DNA of 64,000 nucleotides from Axinella damicornis (Eukaryota; Porifera; Demospongiae; Axinellida; Axinellidae), in the NCBI GenBank assembly GCA_963931865.1, contig OZ007511.1, positions 14,080,774 to 14,144,773 of the forward strand, written 5' to 3'. The notes beneath the pieces were generated by a model. It ran no database searches. It was not told where the DNA came from and worked only from the letters and a program-made list of their open reading frames with translations. Below, piece by piece: positions 31,594 to 42,522 of the stretch; the stretch's first letter is position 1, and each line of letters begins with the position of its first letter. The position numbers were made by a program, and so were the translations under genes.

Positions 31594-34500
31594 TCACTTA
31601 TGTGTTAGTACGGTGTGTGCTTCTGTACGGAACTTCTTCAAGTTCTCAGTGAAACAGGTGATGCATGCCTGCTCTGGGAGACAGTGTTTATGGAAGGAGT
31701 GACCTGGAGAGGAAGGAAGGGAGAGGAAGGAGGGAGAGGAAGGAGGGAGGCAGGAGGAAGTAAAAGTGAAGGGGGAGGGGAGACGGAGAGGAAGAAATGG
31801 GAAGGGGACAGGAAAGGAAAAGGTGGGGAGAGGAATGAAAGGTGGAGGGAGAGGGGAGAGCAACGAGGGGGAGATCAGAGACAAGTTACCCCACTTCCAT
31901 AGTTACGATGCCGCAAAGTGCACCAGCAAGTTATGGGCTCACCACAGCAGAATGCCACAACTCCAGACTGCAGGTCGGACACCGATCTCAGCAGAGGAAG
32001 TAGGCACCTGCCACACACCGCTCCCTGTCTGCTCCTCACGCCCCAGTGGGAGCTGGCGTCCTCTAGAGTGCTGGAGAACTCCACTAGTGAGGGAAACACC
32101 GGAGCTTGGAGTCTCTCCTCGGCCTGGTCCCTTTGCTTCTCTCTCGTGTGAATGTTCAGGAGCTGCGGGGGGAGGGAGTTAGGGCGTGGAGACCAGAGGT
32201 AGCGATCAACCTTCTCCAGGAGGCTGTGGGCAATCGCCCTGTGAGGAGGGAAGGAGTGAAGGAGGAAGTAAGGGAGGGAATAGGTAGGGCGGAGTGAATG
32301 AGGGAGGGAGTGGAGAGGGAAGGAAGGAGAATTGAGGAGGAAGTAAGGGAGGGAATAGGTAGGGCGGAGTGAATGAGGGAGGGAGTGAAGAGGGAAGGAA
32401 GGAGAATTGAGGAGGAAGTAAGTGGCCGGGGAGGGAGGGAGTGGAGGTGGGGACAGCCTGCTACAAATGAACGTTCCTCCTCCTCACCTCTGCTGTGTGT
32501 GTACAGCTCCTAGTCGCACCAATAGACTGTGAAGTTGCTCGTGGACCCCGTTCCCCCCTGGCACATTGCTAAAGTCCACCTTCGACAGCAGCCGAGTCAC
32601 GGCACCAGGACTCAATGTGCCGAGCATCAGTCTAACCACAGATGTCCATGTCACTTCAACCCTACCATCCATGTCATGCCCATATTTGGCATCGCAACGT
32701 TGCAACTCTGAACCTCTACTGTCATTGTGAGGCTGTGGGCCAGTCTGTAAGTCGGTTCCCTGCAACTGAAGCCCCACGGTAGCCCGGCTCCTTGCCGGTA
32801 CCTCTGAAGCTCTTGGTGCTCTCTCCAACTCTGCGTGTCTACCTGTGCTGTCGGGATACTGGGAATCGTTGGCTGGAGACTTATCTGCCATCAGCGATGT
32901 TGGTCTGGAGTCAGGAGGCTGAGGTGTGGTGTGTGGGGACATGCTGGCATGCGCTGGCAGTCTCAGGTCAGTCATGAGCTCCAGTAACAGCTGCCAGTCT
33001 TCCAGAGAATTCAACAGCGGCCCTGTAGTAGTAGTAGTGTGTGTGTGTGTGTTGTACAGTTTTGAAACTAACAACTCCTTGAATTATAATTATTCCCATC
33101 CCCACTTCACATACCACACACACCACACTCACACTCACACCCTCACACCACCCTCACACCACACTCACACCCTCACACCACACTCACACTCACACCCTCA
33201 CCCCACTTCTGCTTCTCAGTGAAGAGTCTCATGTCTCTAAGACACAGAGCAGTACGCAAGGCTCTCCTTCCGTCACCCATGGCAACCGACAACCAGACCA
33301 CGCCCATCCAGTACCTGCAGGGATAACATTGGATTCAGATTTCACACACAACAATGGATATACACAACTGTGTCCTTATAAGGTTGCATGATCACTTTCA
33401 TTGTTAACCAGTGAGAGCACAGTAATCTTACATCATGCTGCTTGCTCACATACCATACAGGAAATGATGCAATATTGATAACCTCTCATTGGTCAGTACG
33501 TAATCCAAAGTGGACGAACAAAAGGACAGCACAAGTGGCACACCCACACACACCAAGTTCACTCACCCATGCTTCGCACATAGCAACTTGGCAGCCTCCC
33601 TGTACTGTGTTTCCATGGCAACACACACTTCCACCAGGGTCTCTAGACCTGGGTCCCACTTAGACAAGTGACTCCATGGGCTGTACAACAAAGATCAAGT
33701 CATGTGACTCCATGGGCTATGCAACAAAGATCAAGTCATGTGACTCCATGGGCTATGCAACAAAGATCAACAAAGATCGATGCCACTTAGTCATGTGACT
33801 CCATGGACTCTACAACATCAGGTTTCTCATCTTCTGTAGGTAATCGATTATCTCTTCTGCAGTAGGGGACTAATGCAGCTGCAGCTCGCTGATTGGCTGT
33901 AATGCAGCCCTCCAATCGGTTTAATTCCATAACGAAATATTGGCCACAAACCACTACGCAGAGGCTAAAATGCTGCCCCTGATTGGTCACATTTTAGTGA
34001 TTATACAAGGGGGAACCAGCACTTGGTACAACTTACATGGGGTTTCCATCCGGTGTTTCCAGACATGATTTGGGTGGCCCCAACTGCAGCAGGACCTCCA
34101 GGGAGAGCATCGCCAGATCAGAGTCACTCTCGAGTAGCTCCAACACAGACGATTTGATTTGCTCGTCTTGCAGACTCTGACTCAGGCAGTTTCCAAACAA
34201 GAACCTCCCAGGAGTGTGACACTGTGTGGCACTTGTTGCCATGGTTTCCATCAGCTGATCCATGTGAGAGTCATGTGACATTAAGCCCTCATCCAATTGG
34301 TCGATTCCACAGACTATGGCTACCTCCCATGGCAAGATGTACGGAAAACACCGGATGCTAAGATCCACCAGAGACATTGGATGGGACTCATAAAGCCTGA
34401 GACAATAGATTAGACATGTCATGTGACTAAGCAATGCAGTCATGTGACTGAGCACATGAGGTACAACACAGTCATGTGATTAACCTGATGAGGTACGCAG

Positions 34501-37500
34501 GTAGATGATCACGGAGTGTGGAAGCGTGGGTGGCGATGTGGTCGACCGCTGAGTCAACGTCCACTGACATCAGCTGTAGCACTTTGTCATCTTCTGGTAG
34601 GACATCTAAGGGAGGGTGATACTACTGCATCATGTGACCTTCAACCAATCATACTCCTTCACAAGATTGTTTATATGATCCACACTTGTATTTGACTGCA
34701 GCCGCCCCTAAACCCTATCACCTGGTTTATTGCTGGGTGTTGAGAGTCAGGAACAGGGGGGTAAATAGCTCTGATAGCATATTGGATGCCAACTCTCCTC
34801 ACTGAGATTCAGCACTAAGTGTATTTTCAGCAAACCTCTTTCAATTGTACAAGCTTGCTGTTTCCGAGCTGCATTTGCATAATCCTCCCCATATCACCCT
34901 CATCTAACCCCCCCCCCCCCCCCCCCCCCCCACCACAACACACACACACACACACACACACACCTGTACACTTCCTAGCAACCTCTCTCCAGCAGGCACT
35001 CCGCATGTCCCACTCCTCCGTCCCCAGAAATGACCTCATTCTCCCCACGTCCAGGACAGACACATACCTCCGCATGAACATCCGCAGAGAGCCTGACCCA
35101 ACGCTGGTACCGTGTACACCCAGCTCCGCACACAAGCTCATGAGATCTGTCACGGCTTCTCTCACTGTATCGTCCAAACCAAGATACAGTTTGCTCTGAA
35201 AGAAGTCTGCAGGTGTATGGATGGCCTCACTCGGCAGCTGCGTCCCTCCCAAGTTCTCTGTTTCGAGGTAGGACTTCTGTCCCTGCTCATCAATTGTATG
35301 GTTTTGCGATCCAATCTGACTTTGTGAACCTGTAATTTTGCCTCCATCAGCGGATGTGTGGTCCACAACATCTTCCGGGTTCCTCAGCTCTTCTTCCTCT
35401 CCCCGTGTGGAGAGGGAGGAGAGAACGGAGATGAGGTGTTCTAGCTCTTGCAGCCAGTCCCTCAAAGTACGTCGAATTCTGTCTGGGGAAGAGAGGACTT
35501 GCGGGTCGACAAGAGTATGCCTGTGTGCATGGGAGGGAGGGACAGAGGGAGGGAGCGATGGAGGGAGAGGGAGAGAGGAGAGAAGGAGGGAAGAGATAAG
35601 GAGGGAGTAGAGGAGGGAAGAGATAAGGGGGTAGGAAGAGAGGGAGGGAGGGAGCGATGGAGGGAGAGGGAGGCAGGAGAGAGGTAGGTAGGGAGGGAGG
35701 GAAGGGTAACTAATTGAAATAATTATGTGACCACTGTATGGTGTCTCATTCCCAGGGGGTCTGGGAATGAGACCCTATACAGTCTGTGCTCACATTGCTC
35801 CTGTTGCTGCAGTGCAGAATGCAGACACTCGAGGATCCTGAACTGGGACGGGCGTTCCATCAGAGTCCTTCTGCTCTTCCACCTCCACTGCAATGTCATC
35901 AGGGGTTACATTCAAGTCAGAAGTGACAGCTGATTCTGCCGGGTACCCATAACCTTCATTTCGGTACACATACGGTGAGTCATAGAACCTGATGCCCTGA
36001 GATGGTGGCGAGGGCTGGGGGTTGGCGAGGGAGGATAAGAAGTCTTTGACCACTCTCACGGGACGCTGGATTGCCTCAGGCTCTCTTCTAACACCTTGCC
36101 CTCCCTGTTTTGCAAAAGACTTCAAAGATTTCATTTTAGAAAGCAGAGCTACCGGTTTCTGGATACCACGAGCCACCTGTTCCCCCTGTTCACCATCCTG
36201 GACAGGAACTGTTTCTGAGGAGCGTTCACTCCTCTGTCCAGTGGACGGGTAGCGCTCCAACCGCTCACTCTTCAGGATGCTAGCTCGCTCGGTGCGCTGA
36301 GTGGTTGCGTGCAGCTCTGGTGGATCCATTCTATCTGCAATTTGAGTTGTGAGAGACTTCACTTTGGAAAGAAATGAGCCTCTGTTCAAATTTGAGAGAA
36401 GCGAGTCTGGTTTGGGTGGTGAAGAGGTGATGGTGGAGAAGGGGGAGATACTTCGGCTTGTTGCAGCTGAGCTGTGATGTGAGTGTTGTGAGGGGGAGTG
36501 TGAGGGGGGAAGGGAGGGGTGTGTGAGGGGTGAGGATGGGAGGCCGGCCTCCGGGAACGGGAGAGGTGGCTCCTCTGGGATGTCAAGGATGCTGGTAGCA
36601 GGGAGGGCATTACCGGAGGACTTCATCGATGCCAAGATATCTTGTGAGGATACGCATATGTTGAGGGATGGGGGGGGGGGGGGGGGGGGGGGGGGGGACG
36701 GAGAGGGGAAGAGAAGAGAGTGGTTACTTCAGTTGTACAGTTGACAGTAAACATCAAAGCCTACCTTCCTCAGGAATAGACCTCCTCCTAGCGGAGAGGG
36801 CTGGGCTGGAGGACTTCTTCTGCTTCCTCTTCCTGCCCCTGGACCTACTGCCCGGCTCTCTGAGAGACCTGCACAAGAAACATGCCCATCATCACCCTGG
36901 TCCCAGAACCTGGGCCTATACACAGTAACCTGGGCCTTTACACAGTAACCTGGGCCTATACACAGTAACCTGGGCCTATACACAGTAACCTGGGCCTTTA
37001 CACAGTAACCTGGGCCTTTACACAGTAACCTGGGCCTATACACAGTAACCTGGGCCTTTACACAGTAACCTGGGCCTTTACACAGTAACCTGGGCCTTTA
37101 GCAACCCCGGTCTTTACACACAGCAACAAGTCTTTTGTACACTGTTGCTGCAGTTAGAGCTGAGATACTATGATAACAGCCGGGAATCACTCGGTTGCCA
37201 CTTACCCACTGCTGGTACTCCGCACAGGGACTGCGATGACATCATCTTCAGCACTGTGTGTTACGGCAGATGTGAGCCGGGGAGACAAAGTTGGCTTTAT
37301 TGGAAAAGAGATGCTTCGCCTGAACTTTGGACTTGAGTCAACCCCGTTACTCAATTTGGAGGTCCTGGTTGGGTGTGGCTCTGTCCTTGCGGGATGAATT
37401 TCTAGGCTCGAGGGGCCGCTATGTGAAACATTTAAAGTGGAGGGGTCACTCATGTTTTGGAGGTCGGGCACCTGAGATTGGGCCAGAGCGCCATCTGCAG

Positions 37501-38432
37501 GGTGCGAGACTGAGCGCCGTGGGATTTCAATGCCAACCGACTCTGGATAAGGGGAGAGCTTCTGCATGTCACTGGATGATTCGAATGACCTCTCTAAGTC
37601 TGATCCAGTGAGGTTTTGCACTACTGGCCGCTGATTGCTGTCCAGCGCACTCGACTTCTTGGTCCTTTCATCCCAAGAGAGTGATCTCACATGAGATTGA
37701 CTTGTATTAGGGCTCTGGACGTCTGACGTTAGACTTGCGGTCAACTCACTGCTATCCTTTGAACTGTTGTGGTCATCGGGGATCAAGGTGGTATCATGGT
37801 CATGTAATCCATCAATCCCATCCACCTCTTCAAACTGGACATGCATATCGAGGTTTGCAATATCATTGGAGTAGCCCTCCTCATTAACACCCTTGCCAAC
37901 AGTGGACCCCATGTGGGTGGAGGTTTCAGTCACATGACTACTTTCGTCCAATGGAATGCCTCCATCCACTGGCAGCAATCCAATTTCCTGCTTCTCCAAT
38001 CCATTAGACTCTGCCAGTGATTCCTCTGTTTGCAAGCTAGTCTTCCCTAATTCACTCTGCAGACCACCTACCTCCCCTTCCTCCTCCTCCTCCCTCTCCT
38101 CCTCCTCCTCCTCCCCCTCTCCCTCGTTACTACCAACTGACTGATAGGCATATGAATCTATTGTCGGATCATTTCTCCTGCTAGCGGAAGCTTGGTCCGA
38201 GTCCGTTCCAATGTCGGTCTCTGCTCTCCGTGAGGGAGGTTCTGACTTGAATCGTTCGTGCAATTCCATCAAAGTTGATTCAATGTGCTGCAAGCTTTCG
38301 GGAAGGTCGGGGTCACAGCTTTTGGCGAACTCAACCGTCGTCCTGGTAGTTTCATACAGGGGCTGGCTACCTGGTAGCAGCTGTAATATGTCAGCACTGT
38401 GGGCTCTTAGCAGCTGTGCAGTGTGGTGGTGA

Positions 38433-38502
<70 letters not shown>

Positions 38503-39440
38503 TGCTGACACTACATACAACAGACATTGAAAGTTAAGGGAACACAAACACATGTTCAGATAACATTGGCTACTGTAATCATGACATCATAATGACATCA
38601 CAATCATTGGGTTACTCTCACCATGTCCGCTTGCTTCAAGTGGCCAAATCTGACCAACTCTTGCAAGCACACGCTCACAGGAAGCACTGTCGTCACCGCC
38701 ACCCCTCTCCCCTCCTCACACAGCACAAACAGCTGTTTCCCACTGCAGCAGACGTCCACTATCCCTCTGGCATCACATGACCAGGCAGCGATGCGGTAGG
38801 AAGCAGGATTGAACACAAACAGGGAGTCTGAGAGGTGGCCGACCATGTAGCGGTTGGTGAGGACGGAGAGGGAGGAGAAGTTGAGGGACTGGGTCAGGCG
38901 GACAGACGCCGCTGCCTCAAAGTCAGGCTGGAAACTGGAGCAAGAGTACACAGATGATAACACACTCGTCCGAGTAGACTTGCACATGATCACATCCAGT
39001 GGAATCCCTCTTAAAGGACACCTGAATTAAGGTACACCCAGGACACATGATCAAGTCCCGACTTTATATTCTTACCCTGGAATGACAACACCTTGTGCAG
39101 TGAACGGACACAACGCCAAAGTTACATTGAAATCTGGTTATGTGAATGGTGTCTCCTTGCATGAATATCATGCAAGTATTTTGTTGTAGTTCCCTGCACT
39201 ACCCCAGGACACATACTTCATTTGGCGTCTGAGGGTGCCCGTATTAGAGGGCTTCCACTGACACTCACATGCACATTCAAGTAATGGTCACATGCTGATC
39301 ACATGCATCTTCATTGATCACACAATGGTCACATGATAGTAGCATGACCTACCCAACCCCCAGGATGGGTGTGGCTGGAACAGAGACGAGGTCCTTCAGT
39401 TTCAAAGTGGACACAACTGTACCCTCTATGTCCGCCTGTG

Positions 39441-39513
<73 letters not shown>

Positions 39514-41063
39514 ATGTGTGTGTGCACCATGTGTTGGGTGTCAATACAGAGGTTTGTACAGTGATAAACAATCAGCTGCACTCGCACACAGCATGTGGGA
39601 TGGGACGGAGTTACATACATGCACACCCACCTCCCAGAGTCGTCCGCCCGGTCTGGCGGAGTACAGCACGGGAGGGTGTCCTCCCCACCTGACATGGAAG
39701 CATGCACCAAAGGGACCGTCCCTGTACGGAGGACAGATAATTAGTTCACACAAACAATGGGAAACAAAATCCGACCTCCAGACACACTACACGAATGGTT
39801 AATCATGTAGTGTATTCATGGAGTGACAGCTGCACACGTACCTTGCCCTCTTCCCAACTTGGACTATCCTCTCATTCTGCACGTTCATGAGAAGACACCG
39901 CGTGTGGGTGGAGAACAGGAGAACGTCCTGGTAGAAGTCCTGGGAGGAAGAGGAAGGAGAAGGAGAGAGGGGAGGGGAGGGGGAATGGAGGAGAGGGAGG
40001 AGGGGGAACGAGGGAGAAGGGAGTGGAGGAGAGGGGGGGAGGGGGGGAGGGGGAGGGAGGGGGAGGGGGAGGGAGGCAGTAACAGCACAGGGACTCCCAG
40101 GGGAGATCACCCACTACTCTACATGTACTTCCAGTCAGTGAGAACGCACCATTCCTGGGGTTAGGTACGTACCATCTGCACAATTGGGTACTTGTCGTGG
40201 TAGAGTATCTCGTCTGGCTTCTTGAACAGACTGCCAGTGGTGCTGAACTTCTTGGACAACTAGTGTAGGAGGGGGGGTGTGTGTGTGTGTGCATTATACA
40301 TGTATGTACATGTAGACTCAAAATGGCACGCCATGTATCAGACATCCTTTTCAGAACCATAGATAGACAGGTAGATAGATATGAAGATAGATACATGCAG
40401 AAACTATTTCTCTGCACAGAGGTAGACAAGGAGTTACCTTCGTGGCGTAAGCCACTGCCACCCTGCCCTGGTCGTCCCCGTAGAACAGTCGTGAGCTCTT
40501 GTTGTCCCACACCATAGCCCTCACACTGCCCTCCTTCAGCAGAGAGGACACGTGGAAACGCTGCGTGGGGTGAGCGTGTGTGTGTGGTGTGAGTGTGAGT
40601 GTGTGTGTGTAGAGACGATATGTGTTGGTATATACATGTAAGCATGCACAAAGCTTAAAGCTGTCATTACGTATGTACTGACGGTATCACACACATGGAG
40701 ATCAACTGACATTACCTTGGAGATGCCCAGCTCTTGAAGCTTGAGTTCCCAGAAGACAACATGCCCACCCCCACAAACCACCGCCAGACAGCGCTCGTCC
40801 GGTGAGAACCTCACTAGGGATACAGTCCCTTCCTGTGTGGGTGGGTGTGTACGAGTGAGTGTGTGTGTGTGTGTGTGAGTTTGTGAGGGTGGTGGACTAG
40901 CGGGTGATGGCTTGCCTTGTTGGCCAGGATCCTGATGTACCTCAGCCCATCTCTGTGGAAGCAGTAGACTCCGCCGGTGTTGGCCCCAAGAGCTATGTAG
41001 TGAGGGGACGCTGCAATGCAGGTGTACTGTGTGTGCATGTGAGGGTGTGAGCGTGTATAAGTG

Positions 41064-41109
<46 letters not shown>

Positions 41110-42465
41110 TGAACGTGTGTGTTATATTACAGGGAGCTTGCCTATATTTTGATTACGAAATGTGAAAGTTGATAAAACTCACAGCTTGCTCATCCCAACA
41201 TGTGATTCATCTCAAAACTATTCCCAATACACTCCACAAGTCATGTCACGCACACAGTGAGGACAGCAGCCTCGTTCCCAGGCTCTCTCTCGGAGAGAGA
41301 GCCTGGGAACGAGGCTATGTGAACAGCTGGTAAGACAAGACACGTAGCTCACAGAACATACTGCCACAAAGTGTCTGGGTGTGAGATACATCACTCGTGA
41401 ACATTTTGTGCTGTAAGTGGACAGCAAACTACCAGTAGTGTGAGGCTTTCTACAAGATCACTTCCACCTTCCAGAGCAGATGGCTGAGATAACTCCCAGT
41501 ACTATGTGGCGGTGACTGCAGTTCCTGCTCAGAAACAAGAGGGACCATTGACTGGGGAACCTACAGCAGCGCCCCCAAAGAGATGACACACTGACGGTGA
41601 GACAGCTGAGTGTGGAGGACATCAGAAATGGTTCCACTTCCAAGTTGACATCTCAGGCACACGCTTGGATTTGTCCACAGTGTAAGGGCAGGAAGCCACC
41701 TTGACCTTGAGCAATACCTATAGAGTGACCTGCTGCCAATACGCACCATACTTAGAGCTGTAAGTTGGGTCACAATCTAGAGTGACCTGCTGCCAATACG
41801 CACCATACTTACAGCTGTAAGTGGGGTCACAATCTAGAGTGACCTGCTGCCAATACGCACCATACTCAGAGCTGTAAGTGGGGTCACAATCTGTGACTGT
41901 CCAAAAACTGCCCTGACCATATGCATGTGACCACACTGATGACCCACCAGTGACCCTGTGGCCGTGGTAAAACAAGCCGTGACTGCACGACTTATTGTAC
42001 CGGTACAATACAGAGAAAGCCACGCCCATGCCAAGCCTCCATCCAACATATACAGGGTTACAATCCCGGTCGCAGCTCTAAAGTATATACGGTGCTTTAA
42101 GCTTATAGTGATCACCCCTGGCAGCGGCCAGGGTTGCGACCCCCTCTCTGATCCAGCAGACCCAGGGTCCTCATCTTCCCACAACAACCTGTCTTCTGTT
42201 TATTTGACTAAGTTTGTCAGCATGAGCACCGATCATCCTAGCTTGGCCACACAGCATGGATCCAAGGCAAGGAGCACCAGCTACATATCACATCACATGA
42301 CATCACCTTGGACTACACCCCCAAGTAGACCAGAACCTTCCTTCTTGGCCACTAACTCGCACTCACCTTGATCTTTTTCGACTGTCCCAGCGGAGAGAAG
42401 AGCGGCCGCGAGTCCTGCAGTGCGATCAAGCTGAACAACTCGGGAACTTCACTCCTAGTCGCCAT
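31594..42465 (-). CDS. HPS5: HPS5 (BLOC-2 subunit) with a C-terminal RING-like finger
   Basis: BLOC-2 directs cargo to lysosome-related organelles. Exons (plus-strand coordinates, transcribed right to left): 42367-42465, 40916-41026, 40716-40832, 40438-40560, 40173-40259, 39842-39939, 39631-39721, 39353-39435, 38622-38934, 37206-38413, 36765-36868, 35794-36640, 34964-35478, 34485-34605, 34037-34396, 33567-33680, 33202-33314, 32488-33022, 31943-about 32142, 31594-31703. Phases fit throughout; about 1,780 aa against about 1,130 in human. The N-terminal beta-propeller carries IALGANTGGVYCFHRDGL, LFYGDDQGRVAV and FGACF...LYSARPGGRLWE. Two long disordered inserts follow (1208- and 847-base exons), then an alpha-solenoid with RCFPYILPWE and EDWQLLLELM. 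The end has CGRC, CCGHSFHKHC and CITC. Exon 2 uses a GC donor (aag|gcaag). The junction into the 31943 exon is the least certain. TECPR2 shares the propeller, but the solenoid fits HPS5. Confidence 0.88.
31704..32487. repeat. Purine-rich simple repeats around the last HPS5 exons
   Basis: GGAAGGAGGGAG-type runs at 31706-31870 and a duplicated 80-bp unit at about 32255-32410 (gtaagggagggaataggtag). These are HPS5 intron sequence outside the 31943-32142 exon; on the gene's own strand they are polypyrimidine. Confidence 0.85.
33668..33775 (-). repeat. 36-bp tandem repeat spanning an HPS5 3' splice site
   Basis: Three copies start at 33668, 33704 and 33740. The unit contains the first 13 bases of an HPS5 exon plus its acceptor AG and upstream intron. 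The outer copies read gcatag before cccatggagtcac. A fourth, diverged copy lies near 33795. The exon therefore has up to four candidate acceptors, with a 36-base (in-frame) period. Confidence 0.9.
34906..34962. repeat. Poly-C followed by (CA)n at an HPS5 splice donor
   Basis: About 26 C residues, then (CA) repeats up to 34963. On the gene strand the 34964-35478 exon ends with cag and its donor GT is the first unit of a (GT)n run. Confidence 0.9.
36669..36698. repeat. Poly-G tract in an HPS5 intron
   Basis: About 29 consecutive G residues on the plus strand, so poly-C on the gene strand. It is roughly 30 bp upstream of the 35794-36640 exon acceptor and could serve as its pyrimidine tract. Confidence 0.95.
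36900..37105. repeat. 20-bp minisatellite in an HPS5 intron
   Basis: Ten copies of cctgggcctatacacagtaa, with ttta and tata variants alternating. Confidence 0.95.
38433..38496. repeat. (GT)n microsatellite in an HPS5 intron
   Basis: About 31 GT units just outside the 37206-38413 exon. A second (GT)n lies at about 39445-39512, beside the 39353-39435 exon. Others at 40278, 40585, 40858 and 41067-41108 also hug HPS5 exons. Confidence 0.95.
41267..41317. mobile_element. 51-bp palindromic mini-element with degenerate 9-bp target duplication
   Basis: Reads agcctcgttcccaggctctc, then the inverse gagagcctgggaacgaggct: a near-perfect hairpin. Flanks 41258-41266 (tgaggacag) and 41318-41326 (tgtgaacag) match at 7 of 9. 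In HPS5 intron 1. Confidence 0.65.
41723..41893. repeat. 57-bp tandem repeat in HPS5 intron 1
   Basis: Three copies start at 41723, 41780 and 41837 (gagtgacctgctgccaatac...). Confidence 0.9.
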
Positions 42466-42514
42466 GATTGTTATGGTGACAGTAGAGTTCAAAGGTCAAA
42501 CGACGGACGTACAC
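42466..42514. promoter_or_regulatory. Ancestral shared promoter between HPS5 and SDHAF2
   Basis: This is all that remains between the HPS5 ATG (42463-42465, minus) and the start of the transposon target duplication. If the element (42523-44175) and one 8-bp duplicate are removed, the two start codons stand about 53 bp apart. A bidirectional core promoter is inferred; no TATA box is seen. Confidence 0.55.
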
Positions 42515-42522
42515 TAACATGG

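Noticed and set aside
31594..42465. TECPR2 instead of HPS5
   Set aside because: The propeller is similar in both, but no TECPR repeats are present and the solenoid (FPYILPWE, EDWQLLLELM) fits HPS5.
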